Part shown: positions 16,261 to 26,400 of the stretch, in pieces
Layout of the letters: each line of letters begins with the position of its first letter
How positions within the stretch are numbered: the stretch's first letter is position 1
Source of the DNA: Pseudomonadota bacterium
GTDB lineage: Bacteria > Myxococcota_A > UBA796 > UBA9615
Length of the DNA: 64,000 bases
Direction of reading: 5' to 3'
Assembly: GCA_024229515.1 (NCBI GenBank)
Contig: JAAESI010000224.1
Coordinates: 1-64,000 of the forward strand
The notes under the pieces: model-generated
Databases searched by the model: none
What the model was told of the DNA's origin: nothing
Seen by the model: only the letters and a program-made list of their open reading frames with translations
Translations under genes and position numbers: made by a program

Positions 16261-18737
16261 TGCCGCCACTCGACTTCGGCCTGCTCCAACCGCTGGGACC
16301 ACTGGCCGCCCGCCTTCAGCGTGACGTCCGGGAAGGCGGCTGTGCGCCACCCCTCCTCGAGCTCGGCCTGGACGTAGACGTCGTACTCGCCCGGGGCGAC
16401 GGGGTGCGGTCCGCGGCCCTCTTCGTCGACGAGCCGGGTGGCCCCCTCGAAGTCCGCACCCTTGCGGAGCACCAGCAGGCGGATCGCCTCGGTCAGGTCC
16501 TCCTCGCCATTCCACAGCTCGGCCCCGAGGTGGGCGATGGGGAGCCCCATCTCCACGGTGCGGCGGACGACCTGACCGGGCGCGAGGGTCACCGAGATCA
16601 TCTGCTCGGCCCGCAGCTCCGGCTCCTCCGGGTTCGGGACGTAGACGACGTACACGTCCCACGTCCCGGTGGGGACGCCGAAGTAGTAGGCGGCCGGACC
16701 CGACGCGCTGAGCACGGCGGTGGACGGCTTGGACTTCGGGGGGAAGGCCATCACCCGGACGTGGTCCGAGACGTCGCGACCGCCGTTGGTCGCCACGATG
16801 CGGATCCCGGGCCCCGCGGGCTCCAGCTCCTCGCCACGCTGAAGATCGAGTCGCTTCAGGACCACCTTCTCGCCCTTGTCCACGGGCACATTGCGGAACC
16901 ACGCGAACGCGTCCGCACGCCCCTCTTCCTTGACGGTCGCGCGCACCCTCCAACGGCCGATGTCGAGCCCGATCAAGTGCCCCGCGGGGCCGGAGAAGTC
17001 GGGCTCCCCGGTGGGCTTGCCCCCCGCCGGCTCGCGCCACGCGTCCAGGTGCACGGAGCGGACCGCGTCCTCCGCCGAGATGCCCTCGAGGGCCTCCTCC
17101 TCTTCGGTGCCGACGACGACCTCGATCGTGACGTCGACGAACCCGATGGGCGCTTCCAGCGTGACGAGGTAGGCGCTCAGGTGCCCGGCGGACACCCGCG
17201 CGCCGCGGATCCAGCCGGTGATGGGCTCGGTGTGCTCCGACTCGCGGTAGGTCAGGGCGAGGTCGTAGTGGGCCGCCGCGAGCGTGGCCGGCTCGGCCGC
17301 GGAGAACTCGGCGACGACGTCTTCGGTGCCGGCACGCCGCGCAACGACGGAGACCTTCTCCCCGCGCGGCCGTCCCCCCAACTCGGTGGTCAGCTTCAGC
17401 CGTCCGCTCTCCCCTTCGGCGACATCTTCGGCGGGCTCGACCCAGCCCTCAGCGGCCGCGACGACCCCTTCGAACGTGATGTCACCGGGAGTCGGGGGCG
17501 GCTCGGGCGCCTCGGCCGAGAGCTCGCTGCGCAGGTTCTCCGGGAGCAGCGGGAGGATCTTGGCGCCCATGGGGGTGGCGACGTCCTGGCCGGGCCGGTC
17601 GGTCCACCACTGGGTCGTGCCGGTCACCCAGCCCTCGGGAACGGCGCCGCTGACGCCCGCGGGGAGGGCGCCGTAGCCCTTGGCCACGAGGCGCTCGGTG
17701 CCTCCCGGGAAGATGCCCAGGTAGGCGGCGGCGAAGACGAGGACGAGCAGCAGCACGAGCACGAGCACGACCCGCTTGATGAACCAGCGCACGGCCTTGC
17801 CGAAGGTCGGCTCCTCCTCGAGGGTCTTGGTCCCGGTCGTCCGATCGACCCGCGTGATGCGGGACTGATCCATCCGGGCGCGGATCATCGCGTCGGTCTC
17901 GTCGACGGCATCGCTGGAGGTCCACGGCTGGGAGGCCGGCGGCTCGTCAATGTCCGCGGGGAGCTCGTGCTGGCCGGTGCTCTGCTGGAGCGAGATGCGC
18001 TGGTGGCCGCTGGGCGAGGGCACGGCGGTGGGGATGGACCAGTTGCCGTGCTCGTCCTCGTCCATGGTGGCGAGGTCCAGACCCTCGTCGTTCATGTCCA
18101 CCTGGAACGGGCTACCGACGCTGACGGAGGCGGCCGCGACGAGGAAGCTGTCCAGATCCGCGTCCGGGATGCTGGACTCCATCTGCACCACGCGGAGGGC
18201 GCGAGCGAGGTCGCCGGGGCTGGGCCAGCGGCGGGCCCGATCGACGCTGAGGCAGCGGTACAGCACGGTGCCGAAGCCCTTGAGCGCGCCGTCGTGCAGC
18301 TCGGGGATGCCGGCCTGCTTGAGGCGGTTGGCCAGCCCCTTGGTCATCTGGTCGCCGGACTTGGCCCGCCGGCCCTTGAACAGCGGATCCGCGGTCGCCA
18401 TCTCGTAGAGGATCGCGCCGAGCACGAACACGTCCGCGGATGGGCCGACGTGTCCTTCTCGGGCCTCGGGAGCGATGTAGACGGCGGTCTCGTCGCCGTA
18501 CTTCTCGCCCATGGCGCTGAGGCCGATGTCGCTCGGGGGCACGCTCCCGTCGAGCTTCACGTGGATGGTCGACGGCTCGAGGTCGCGGGAGACGTCGGGC
18601 CCGGCGCCGTCACCGCCGTCCCAGTGAGCCTGGACGGCGTCGCAGATGCGGATTCCGAGATCCAACAGCACTTCACGCGGCAGCGCGCCGCGCGCGCGAA
18701 GGATGCGATCGAGTGTGAGGTCGCCCTTGTCCTGCAC
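16257..18737 (-). CDS. Membrane-spanning pseudokinase lacking the N-lobe
   Basis: An 826-residue protein from a GTG at 18737 with GAGGGAG just upstream. Residues 1-190 match only the C-lobe of a eukaryote-type Ser/Thr kinase: helix aE is followed by SRDLEPSTIHV in place of HRDLKPxN (Asp 52 kept, His, Lys and Asn lost), DIG in place of DFG (Asp 70), and the APE helix (IAPEAREG) with DVFVLGAILYEMATADPLFKG. The glycine loop and the beta-3 lysine are absent, so catalysis is not expected. A membrane span lies at about 315-345 (RVVLVLVLLLVLVFAAAYLG). The 480-residue periplasmic part is beta-rich with repeated Ig/carboxypeptidase-regulatory-like modules. First gene of a four-gene chain with ATGA overlaps. 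Confidence 0.8.
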   Translation of the reverse strand: MQDKGDLTLDRILRARGALPREVLLDLGIRICDAVQAHWDGGDGAGPDVSRDLEPSTIHVKLDGSVPPSDIGLSAMGEKYGDETAVYIAPEAREGHVGPSADVFVLGAILYEMATADPLFKGRRAKSGDQMTKGLANRLKQAGIPELHDGALKGFGTVLYRCLSVDRARRWPSPGDLARALRVVQMESSIPDADLDSFLVAAASVSVGSPFQVDMNDEGLDLATMDEDEHGNWSIPTAVPSPSGHQRISLQQSTGQHELPADIDEPPASQPWTSSDAVDETDAMIRARMDQSRITRVDRTTGTKTLEEEPTFGKAVRWFIKRVVLVLVLLLVLVFAAAYLGIFPGGTERLVAKGYGALPAGVSGAVPEGWVTGTTQWWTDRPGQDVATPMGAKILPLLPENLRSELSAEAPEPPPTPGDITFEGVVAAAEGWVEPAEDVAEGESGRLKLTTELGGRPRGEKVSVVARRAGTEDVVAEFSAAEPATLAAAHYDLALTYRESEHTEPITGWIRGARVSAGHLSAYLVTLEAPIGFVDVTIEVVVGTEEEEALEGISAEDAVRSVHLDAWREPAGGKPTGEPDFSGPAGHLIGLDIGRWRVRATVKEEGRADAFAWFRNVPVDKGEKVVLKRLDLQRGEELEPAGPGIRIVATNGGRDVSDHVRVMAFPPKSKPSTAVLSASGPAAYYFGVPTGTWDVYVVYVPNPEEPELRAEQMISVTLAPGQVVRRTVEMGLPIAHLGAELWNGEEDLTEAIRLLVLRKGADFEGATRLVDEEGRGPHPVAPGEYDVYVQAELEEGWRTAAFPDVTLKAGGQWSQRLEQAEVEWRQ

Positions 18738-18755
18738 TTGTCTCCCTCGCGCGGC

Positions 18756-18761
18756 AGTATA
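18756..18761 (-). promoter_or_regulatory. Candidate -10 element in a 30-bp divergent gap
   Basis: Minus-strand TATACT, a near-consensus -10, lies 18 nt upstream of the pseudokinase GTG at 18737. On the plus strand the same AT island reads GTATAT and ends 5 nt before the protease ATG at 18768. One small AT-rich patch therefore seems to serve both directions. Confidence 0.4.
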
Positions 18762-18767
18762 TGCGGC

Positions 18768-19832
18768 ATGAAGACCCCATTCCTGCTCCCAGCGCTGTTC
18801 CTGTTCCCGATCACCGCGTTCGCGGGCACCTCCCAGCACGCGATCATCAACGGCGAAGCGATCGACGGCGATGAATTCGAGTCGGCGGCAGCGTTGATTC
18901 TGCAGACCGAGATCGACGGGCTCGGCCCCATCACTCAGGTCAGCTGCACGGCGACCCTGATCGCCCCCGACGTCGTGCTGACGGCGGGCCACTGCGTCGA
19001 CGAGTACCCGATCACCTTCGGGTTCTTCGAACTGGACGAGCTCACCTTCTGCGTCAGCTTCGAGGCGGACCTCAGCGCGATGGTCGATCCCGCCGCCAAT
19101 GGAAACCCCGACCTGCCGGACGACGCGGTCTGCAGCAGCGGCTTCGTGCAGCATCCCGACTTCTCGTTCGAAGACCTCAGCGGCGAAGTCGACGGGCTCG
19201 TGGAGTTCGACGACATCGCCCTGGTGTTCCTGGAGGAGGAGATTCACGACCGCGCCTTCTCGTACCTCCCCGACGCGGCCGAGGCGGAGGCGATCGTCGT
19301 GGATCTCGAGGTCGACATCGTCGGCTACGGGCAGCGCGACGCCGAGCCCCAGGACCCGTTCGGGGATCCCCAGGAGCCGCTGCGGTACTGGGCCCACACC
19401 TTCGTGAACGAGGTCGCCCCGACGGAGATGCAGATCGGCGACGGTCCCGAGACGGGGCGGAAGTGCCACGGGGACAGCGGCGGCCCCAGCTTCGCCGAGA
19501 TCGGGTTGCGGGGCGCCACGTTCGAGCGCGTCATCGGCGTCACGTCGCACGCCTACTCGGCACAGGAGGACTGCAACCGGGGCGGCGCGGACACCCGGGT
19601 GGACGCGTACCTGGACTGGATCGAGGACGCGATGATCGCCGCCTGCGACGACGGTTTGCGGAGCTGGTGCGACGAGCCCGGCATCCCCGATCCCGGCGAG
19701 GCTATCGGGGACGACGACGACGACGACGGGGGCGACGGATGCCAGGACTGCAGCAGTGAGATCGCCGGGGGCGAGGCTCCCCTGTCGGTGCTCGCGCTGG
19801 TGGCGCTACTGGGCCTGCGCCGTCGCCGCTAG
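18768..19832 (+). CDS. Secreted trypsin-like serine protease, MYXO-CTERM tail
   Basis: A 354-residue protein: cleavable signal peptide (residues 1-19), then a chymotrypsin-fold domain with IINGEAIDG activation-type start, catalytic His 75 (TAGHC), Asp 149 (FDDIAL) and Ser 237 (CHGDSGGP). All three catalytic residues are present, so activity is likely. After the domain comes a linker with a run of seven Asp, a Cys-containing GCQDCSSEIAGG stretch, a hydrophobic segment and RRRR. That is the layout of the MYXO-CTERM sorting tag, which is trimmed and surface-anchored in myxobacteria. The 3' end overlaps the convergent hydrolase by 27 nt. Confidence 0.9.
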   Translation: MKTPFLLPALFLFPITAFAGTSQHAIINGEAIDGDEFESAAALILQTEIDGLGPITQVSCTATLIAPDVVLTAGHCVDEYPITFGFFELDELTFCVSFEADLSAMVDPAANGNPDLPDDAVCSSGFVQHPDFSFEDLSGEVDGLVEFDDIALVFLEEEIHDRAFSYLPDAAEAEAIVVDLEVDIVGYGQRDAEPQDPFGDPQEPLRYWAHTFVNEVAPTEMQIGDGPETGRKCHGDSGGPSFAEIGLRGATFERVIGVTSHAYSAQEDCNRGGADTRVDAYLDWIEDAMIAACDDGLRSWCDEPGIPDPGEAIGDDDDDDGGDGCQDCSSEIAGGEAPLSVLALVALLGLRRRR

Positions 19833-20660
19833 CCAGGCGACGACCTTGTCGCCGTAGGCGTCCGGTGCTTCCCGGTGAAGGAAGTGGCCGGGGCCCTCGA
19901 GTTCGACCACTTCGCACCCCCCGTTGAAGTACTGCGCGCTGTCCTGGAAGACGCTGGGGGGGACGAGGTCGGCGGTGCCCGCGAACAGCAGGCAGGCGGC
20001 GTCGGTGCGGCCGCCCAGGACCTTGCGCTGCCCGAACCACTTCTTGAGCGCCCGGTAGTAGCCGAGCGCCGCGTCCAACGATTCGGGGTGGCTGAGCGCC
20101 TCCTTGACCGGCGCGATCTCGGCCTCGGGGCAATCCCAGTTGGGCGACCACTGGCGGAACAGCCGATCCAGCAGGGCGAAGTTGTTCTTGCGCACCGACC
20201 GCGCCGCCCACGGCAGCTGGAAGTAGGCGAAGTGCCACGCCTTGAGCAGCAGGAGCGGACGCTTGTTCATGGCCCGGGCGTGGGGGATGGCGCTGATGAC
20301 GATGCGATCGAAGAGGTCGGGCCGCTGCGCGACGGCGGTGTAGATGGCGGTGGCGCCCCAGTCGTAGCCGACCAGCACCGCCTTCGAGCGGCCCAGGGCT
20401 TCGGTCAGGTCGATGGCGTCCTGCCCCAGGCGGACCATGCGGTAGTCGCCGTCGGCCGCCGGCGGGGTCGGGTGGTAGCCGCGCATCCACGGCGCGACGG
20501 CGCGGTACCCGGCGGCGGCGAGCTTGGGGAGCAGCGCGTCCCAGCTGTTTGCGACGTCGGGGAAGCCGTGGAGGCAGAGCACCAGCTCACCGTCCTCGGG
20601 GCCGTCGGCGAGGGCCTCGAAGGTCAGCGTGGGGGTCTCGATTTGGATGCGGTCGGCCAC
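19806..20660 (-). CDS. Alpha/beta hydrolase, epoxide hydrolase-like
   Basis: A 284-residue cytoplasmic alpha/beta-hydrolase from a GTG start. Landmarks: oxyanion-hole motif LHGFPD near residue 30, nucleophile elbow VGYDWGA with Asp as nucleophile near residue 98, an acid residue in FAGTADLVPP, and the catalytic His in GPGHFLHRE near residue 264. An Asp nucleophile plus an HGFPD motif and a helical cap is typical of soluble epoxide hydrolases and haloalkane dehalogenases, as opposed to Ser esterases. Substrate cannot be predicted. It stands alone on its strand, convergent with the protease and divergent from the DUF3810-like gene. Confidence 0.88.
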   Translation of the reverse strand: MADRIQIETPTLTFEALADGPEDGELVLCLHGFPDVANSWDALLPKLAAAGYRAVAPWMRGYHPTPPAADGDYRMVRLGQDAIDLTEALGRSKAVLVGYDWGATAIYTAVAQRPDLFDRIVISAIPHARAMNKRPLLLLKAWHFAYFQLPWAARSVRKNNFALLDRLFRQWSPNWDCPEAEIAPVKEALSHPESLDAALGYYRALKKWFGQRKVLGGRTDAACLLFAGTADLVPPSVFQDSAQYFNGGCEVVELEGPGHFLHREAPDAYGDKVVAWLAATAQAQ

Positions 20661-20703
20661 GCCGTGGTTTACCCCGATGGGGACCTTCGTGCAGGCTCCC
20701 GGG

Positions 20704-21861
20704 ATGGACCCCCGGACCCGGAAGCCCGCGATGGCGGCGGTCGTTCTCGTCGGCGCGGCCGTTGTGCTGCAGTTGGCCTCGAGCCTGTCGCCAGCCGTCG
20801 CCGACGCGTACGCGCGCTGGGCGGGTCCCTTGATCTCGCGGGTGCTGACCGGGGTCAGCCGGTGGGTGCCGGTCTCCCTGACGGACTTCGTGGAAGGGGG
20901 CGCGATCGTCGCGCTGCTGTGGTGGATCGTCGTCGCCGTGCGTCGCGTTCGGGCCGCTGAGAAGCCGAAGCTGCCGGTCCTGTGGACGATCGTCGCAGAG
21001 GCCTGGGTGATCGTCGGAGCCCTGCACCTGAGCTTCCTCCTGCTGTTCGGGATCGGCTACGGCCGGCCGGGCCTGGCGGAGCGGATGGGGTGGGACATCG
21101 CCGACGACAGCCGGGAGGGGCTGATCGCGTCCGGGGAAGAGCTGGTCGGGCACGTCAACGGGCTGTACCTGGCGATCCACGGCAGCGAGGACGGGGGCGA
21201 GCCGACGGGGACGGGGGTGGATCCCCGCACCTTCGACGCGGCGCTGCGGGCGAGCTGGCCGACGGCGGGCGCCGCGATGGGGATGGCGCCGGGCGAGCTG
21301 TTCGATCGCGGGCCGACCAAGCCGCTGCTGTCGAGCCCGATCTACAGCAAGCTCCTCATCGCAGGCATCTACTTCCCCTACACGGGCGAAGCGAACATCA
21401 ACATGCAGGGTCCGGTGTGGCAGCAGCCGCTGACGCGGGCCCACGAGATGGCCCACCAGCGGTTCTTCTACGACGAGAGCGACGCCAACTTCGCCGGCTT
21501 CCTCGCCTGCGTGGCGGCGGACGATCCGCTGGTTCGCTACGGGGGCTGGCTGTTCGCGCAGCGGCAGGTGCTCAAGCAGCTGCAGAGGCAGGACCCGGAG
21601 CTCGCCCTCGAGCTGGTGCGGCGGCGGCACCCCGGGGTGCAGCGGGACGTCACGTTTGCGGTCACCTTCTGGCGGAGCCACGTCGGCAAGGCGTCGGGGG
21701 TGTCGCAGAAGGTGAACGACGCGTACCTGAAGGCCAACGGCATCAGCGACGGCGTGCAGGCTTACGGTCGCAGCGTGCGGCTGCTGCAGTACTGGCTCGC
21801 CGACTGCGGCGGCGTCGCGGAGTGCGACCCGTTGCGGGAGCCAACTCCGAGCAGTCCTTAG
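20704..21861 (+). CDS. DUF3810-like membrane protein with HExxH motif
   Basis: A 385-residue protein; I use the ATG at 20704, giving MDPRTRKPAMAAVV before the first membrane span, though the ribosome site is weak. Three hydrophobic segments lie in the first 125 residues. The soluble domain contains AHEMAHQRFFYDESDANFAG: an HExxH zinc motif followed after about ten residues by an Asp/Glu-bearing helix, with ANFAGFLAC as in DUF3810 proteins of Bacteroidetes. That family is uncharacterised but looks like a membrane-bound zinc peptidase. The catalytic-looking His-Glu-His set is intact. No functional partner is evident nearby. Confidence 0.75.
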   Translation: MDPRTRKPAMAAVVLVGAAVVLQLASSLSPAVADAYARWAGPLISRVLTGVSRWVPVSLTDFVEGGAIVALLWWIVVAVRRVRAAEKPKLPVLWTIVAEAWVIVGALHLSFLLLFGIGYGRPGLAERMGWDIADDSREGLIASGEELVGHVNGLYLAIHGSEDGGEPTGTGVDPRTFDAALRASWPTAGAAMGMAPGELFDRGPTKPLLSSPIYSKLLIAGIYFPYTGEANINMQGPVWQQPLTRAHEMAHQRFFYDESDANFAGFLACVAADDPLVRYGGWLFAQRQVLKQLQRQDPELALELVRRRHPGVQRDVTFAVTFWRSHVGKASGVSQKVNDAYLKANGISDGVQAYGRSVRLLQYWLADCGGVAECDPLREPTPSSP

Positions 21862-21912
21862 GCCAGGCCGCGCTGGAAGCAGGTCTCACGCGCAACCGCG
21901 GCGCCCCGCGCC

Positions 21913-22060
21913 GGGGCGGCTGGCGGGATTCTCGCGGCGAGGGGGGGCGGCGGCGCACCAGGGGCGGTTGGGGGGACCCTCGCGCCGAGGGGGGGCGGCG
22001 ACGCACCGGACTGGGGCGGTTGGGGGGACCCTCGCGCCGAGGGGGGGCGGCGGCGCCCCC
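21913..22060 (+). repeat. Three-copy G-rich tandem repeat between convergent genes
   Basis: Three imperfect units of 48-52 nt begin at 21913, 21961 and 22013, each opening with GGGGCGG(T/C)TGG and containing CTCGCGCCGAGGGGGGGCGG. The region lies between the stops at 21861 and 22073, so it does not interrupt coding. The plus strand has many G-runs of four to seven, capable in principle of G-quadruplex formation. It could act as a terminator-like or replication-pausing element; no function is established. Confidence 0.75.
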
Positions 22061-22072
22061 GGAGCCCGCCGG

Positions 22073-23431
22073 CTAGGCCCGGTCGAAGACCGCCATCCAC
22101 TCCACGTGCGGGGTCTGCGGGAACATGTCCGCCGCGGCGAGCTCCACGGGTCGGTATCCGGATTCCATCAGCACGTCGGCATCGCGGGCCAACGACGCGC
22201 CGTGGCAGGAGAGGTAGACGATGCGGTCGGGGCCGACGGCCAGCAGCGCGTCCCGATCGGCGCCCTTCAGGCCGGCCCGCGGGGGATCCACGATCGCGAC
22301 GTCGAACGCCCCCTCCAACGTCACCTTCGAGGGCTTGCCGACGAGGAACGTCGCCGCTCCCGCCCGCTCGTGCCGGGCAGCGTCCTTGCAGGCTGCGTCG
22401 ATGCCCTCGGCGTTCGTGTCGATCCCGACCACCTCGGCGCTGCCGTCGGCCGCCGCGAGCCCGAGCACGCCGCCGCCGCAGTACAGGTCCAGGACCCGAC
22501 CGCGCCCCTCGAGGTGGGGCCGCATGCGCTCGACGACCCGCTCCAGCACGTCCGGGTTGACCTGGAAGAAGCCCAGCGGAGTCAGGCGGAACGGCTTGCC
22601 GGCTACGGTCTCCTCGATCCAGGAGCGGCCCGCCAGCCGACGGGTCGGCTCCTGGGACATCACCGCATCCCCCGGCCGGTCGTGCACCTGGAGGTGCACC
22701 CCAACCACCGACGGCGCCGCCTTGATGAGCTCGTACGCCGCCTGCTCGAACGCCGGGTGGTCCTGCCGCACGACCACCGTCAGCAGCACCTCACCGGCCC
22801 GCGACGCCCGGCCGATGATGGTCCGGAGCAGGCCCCCGGAGGTCATCGCCTCGTCGGGGGGAGAGGCCAGGCGACCCATCCCCTCCAGCACCGGAATCGC
22901 CGCCCGGTGGGCCTCCAGCAGCGCCGGGCAGACCACCCCGCAACCGGCGAGGCTGACGATGTCGTGGCTGCCGCGGGCGTAGCCGCCGAGCAGGTACAGG
23001 CCGCCCCGCAGGACCGGACGCCACACCGCCTTGTGCCGGTACCCGGCTGCCCGGGGGCTCTGGATCCACTCGAACGCGGGGAGCACCGTCGCCGCCAGCG
23101 CTTCAGGCATCGCCGCCAGCGACGCCGCGGCCTTGATCTCCAGCTGGGCCGGGTCGTCCACGTGCTGAATCCCGCAGGCGCCGCACCGACCGTGGATGCG
23201 GCAGGGCGGCTCCCGACGGGCCGGCGAGGGGGTCAGGATCCGGGACGCCGTCGCCCAGGCCACGGGCCCGCCCTTGCTGACGTGATCGACCGCCACCTCC
23301 AGCCGCTCGCCGGGCACCACGTCGCGCACCCGAAGCTCGACGCCGGATTCGGTGGGGCACCGCGCGAACCCATCGGGGTCCCACGGTCCGGCTTCGACCT
23401 CGAGGGTCTGCCCCCGCCTCAGGGAACGCAC
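22073..23431 (-). CDS. RlmD/TrmA-type RNA m5U methyltransferase
   Basis: A 452-residue class I SAM methyltransferase of the m5U family (RlmC/RlmD/TrmA), which methylates C5 of uridine in rRNA or tRNA. Visible: a TRAM-like N-terminus, a four-Cys Fe-S site (CRIHGRCGACGIQH plus a later Cys), FRLTPLGFFQVNP, SAM motif VLDLYCGGGVLGLAA, VDPPRAGL, and the catalytic Cys in IVYLSCHGASLARD. The start is uncertain: GTG 23431 overlaps the giant lipoprotein's end by 13 nt, and a CTG at 23422 would begin closer to the conserved region. The substrate subfamily cannot be fixed by eye, so I give no symbol. Confidence 0.9.
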   Translation of the reverse strand: MRSLRRGQTLEVEAGPWDPDGFARCPTESGVELRVRDVVPGERLEVAVDHVSKGGPVAWATASRILTPSPARREPPCRIHGRCGACGIQHVDDPAQLEIKAAASLAAMPEALAATVLPAFEWIQSPRAAGYRHKAVWRPVLRGGLYLLGGYARGSHDIVSLAGCGVVCPALLEAHRAAIPVLEGMGRLASPPDEAMTSGGLLRTIIGRASRAGEVLLTVVVRQDHPAFEQAAYELIKAAPSVVGVHLQVHDRPGDAVMSQEPTRRLAGRSWIEETVAGKPFRLTPLGFFQVNPDVLERVVERMRPHLEGRGRVLDLYCGGGVLGLAAADGSAEVVGIDTNAEGIDAACKDAARHERAGAATFLVGKPSKVTLEGAFDVAIVDPPRAGLKGADRDALLAVGPDRIVYLSCHGASLARDADVLMESGYRPVELAAADMFPQTPHVEWMAVFDRA

Positions 23432-26400
23432 TGGAAGTCGCAGTCCGAGTCGCCGCAGTCGATGGCTCCGTCGCCGTCGTCGTCGATGCCATTGCCGCAC
23501 GTCTCGGCCGGCAGGCACAGCGGGTCGGAGGCGCAGTCTGCGTCGGCGCAGTCCTGCAGACCATCCCCGTCGTCATCACTGCCGTTGGTGCAGTCCTCGA
23601 CCTCCAGCGCTGCGCATTCCACCGACAGCGTGTAGGCGCCGCCGTCGTACACCGAGGCGCTCTCCACCCACACCGTCACCGTCTGGTTGGCGGGCGCGCC
23701 CGCGGCGAACGTGTCCGGGTTCTCGGCGGTCTCGGAGAAGCCCACGCACTCGTCCAGCACGCAGTTGTTCGTGAACGGGCTCCCCGTCACCACCAGATCC
23801 AGGTCCGAGTCCGCGTCGTGGTCCAACGTCACCGCCAGCGTCGAGTCGAACGCCGGCATCTGCACCGTGTAGCCGTCCTCCGGGCCCAGGCCCGTGAAGC
23901 CGCAGCCGTAGAAGTCCACGTCGCTGATCCCCGACAGCGTCGCCGACACCGAGGCGCCACACGCCAACGTGTTCAGCGTCGGGCAGCTCTGCGTCACGCA
24001 GTTGTACGCCGTATCGCAGTCCGGGTCGGCGCAGTCGTCCAACCCATCGCCGTCGTTGTCGACGCCGTCGTCGCACCACTCCGCGGCGCACGCACCGTCG
24101 GTGGCGCACTGCGGATCGGCGCAGTCGAAGAGCGCGTCGCCGTCGTCGTCCAACCCGTTGCTGCAGTCCTCGGTGCCGCTGCCGCCGCAGTTGACCGCCG
24201 TCGAACAGGCCGCATCGGCGCAGTCCGTCGTCAGGTTCCCGTCGTTGTCGATGCCGTCGTCGCAGTCCACCTCGCCGAGGCAGTTGGCGTAGAAGACGCA
24301 GTCCGGGTCCTGGCAGTCGAACTCGCCGTCCCCGTCGTCATCCTGGTCGTTGTTGCAGTCCTCCACGATCGGGCAGGCCGGATCGCCCGCGCACTCGGGG
24401 TCGTCGCAGTCGGCGAGACCGTCGTCGTCGTTGTCGATCGAGTCGCCGCAATCGGCCTCGCTGATGCAGTCCGAGCTAAAGGCGCAGTCCGCGTCCGCGC
24501 AGTCGACCGAGCCGTCGCCGTCGTCGTCCAGGTCGTTGGAGCAAGCCTCCGCCTGGTTGCAGACGTCCGAGTCCTCGCAGTTGAGGTCGTCGCAGTCGGT
24601 CTGCCCGTCCGCGTCGTCGTCCAAACCGTTGCCGCAAACCTCCACCGTCGGAGGCGGACCGCAGTCCACCGTGAGGTCGTAGATCGTGTCGTCCGCGCCC
24701 GTGTTCGCGTCCACGCCGATGAAGTACGTCTCGCCCGCCTGGGCCACGAAGAAGAGCGACTCCGTCAGCTCCGTGGTGCGCGTCGACTGCAGGCAGGAGT
24801 CCGGGTCGCAGCCCAGCCCCTCGTCCACCAACAGCGTCAGGTGGATGTCCTCGAACGGCAGGAGCGTCGGGGTCGCCGACACCGACACGAGCCGGTCCGT
24901 TGCCGGGCTGAACCGATGCCAGTTGTCCGCGCCCGTGCCGCCACCCCCGCAGCCGTTGGAGGTGACCGCGCCGCCGCCATGGCTGACGCTGATCGTCTGC
25001 CCGCAGCGGGCGAGGTTCAGGTCCTCGGCGACGCACGTCTCCGTGATGCAGAAGGCGTCGCCGTTGCAGTCCGGGTCGGCGCAGTCCGCCTGTCCGTCAC
25101 CGTCCTCGTCGAAGCCGCCGAAGCAGACCTCGTCGGTCTCGCAGGCGGGCCCGGTGCAGTCCGCGTCCGCACAGTCCGTCGCTCCGTCGCCGTCGTTGTC
25201 GACGCCGTCGTTGCACACCTCGGTGCAGCCCGGCTGGCCCGAGCAGTCGCCGTCGCTGCAATCCGTCAGCGCGTCGTCGTCGTTGTCGACCGCGTCGTTG
25301 CAGACCTCAGGGCACAGCGGGCTGGGCTGGCAGTCCGGGTCGAGGCAGTCCAGCAGCGCGTCGTTGTCGTCGTCGAGCCCGTTGTTGCAGACCTCGACCT
25401 GGCAGGCCGGGTCGTCCAGGCAGTCCTCGTCCAGGCAGTCCTCGGCGCCGTCGCCGTCGTCGTCGAACTCGTTGGTGCAGCTGACCTCGGTCGTGCAGTT
25501 CGGTCCGGCGAAGCAGTCCAGGTCCTCGCAGTCGCGGTCCCCGTCGAGGTCGTCGTCGAGGCCGTTGTCGCAGACCTCGACCTGGTAGCAGTTCGCGTCC
25601 AAGGCGCAGTCCGAGTCCTGGCAGTCGATGTCCCCGTCAGCGTCGTCGTCCACGCCGTTGGAGCAGTCCTCGGGGAGCACGCAGGCCGTGTTCGTGGCGC
25701 AGTCCAGGTCGGCGCAGTCGATGAACCCATCGGCGTCGTCGTCGATCCCGTTGGTGCACTGCTCGGTGATCACGATGCAGCTGGGCGAACCGGTGCAGTT
25801 GTCGTCCTCGCAGTCGATGTCGCCGTCGCCGTCGTCGTCGATCCCGTTGCTGCAGAACTCGGTCGTCGGGGTCGTGCCGCAGGTCACGTCCAGCGCGAAG
25901 TCAGCCTCGTCCCCGGTGTTCTTGCCGTCGACCACCACGAAGTAGGTCGTCGCCTCCGCCGCCACGAAGGACAGCGTCTCCCCGGACAGCTCCGTCGAGG
26001 TCGCCGCGAACTGGCAGCCGTTCGCCTCGCAGCCCGGGTTCGGGGCCAGCAGCATCAGGTCCAGGTCCATCCCCGACGTCACCGTCGTCAACGTCAGGTC
26101 CATCACCTGCGCCTCGCCCGAGACCAGCTCGATGACCGCCTCGGGGCCGGCCGCCGTGGCACCGCAGCCGTAGACGGTGAGGTTGGAGGGGCCGCCGACC
26201 GTGCTCCCGTTCACCGTGCCGCCGCTGCACGTCAGCGTGGCGATGGCGGGCGAGCAGGGGGTCGCGCACGCGGGCTCGAGCACGCAGTCGCCGTCCGCAC
26301 AGTCGACGTCGCCGTCCAGATCGTTGTCCTGCCCGTCGAAGCAGTCCTCGGTCGCGCACGCGGGGTTCAAGTCGCACTCGGTGTCCGCGCAGTCGAGGTC

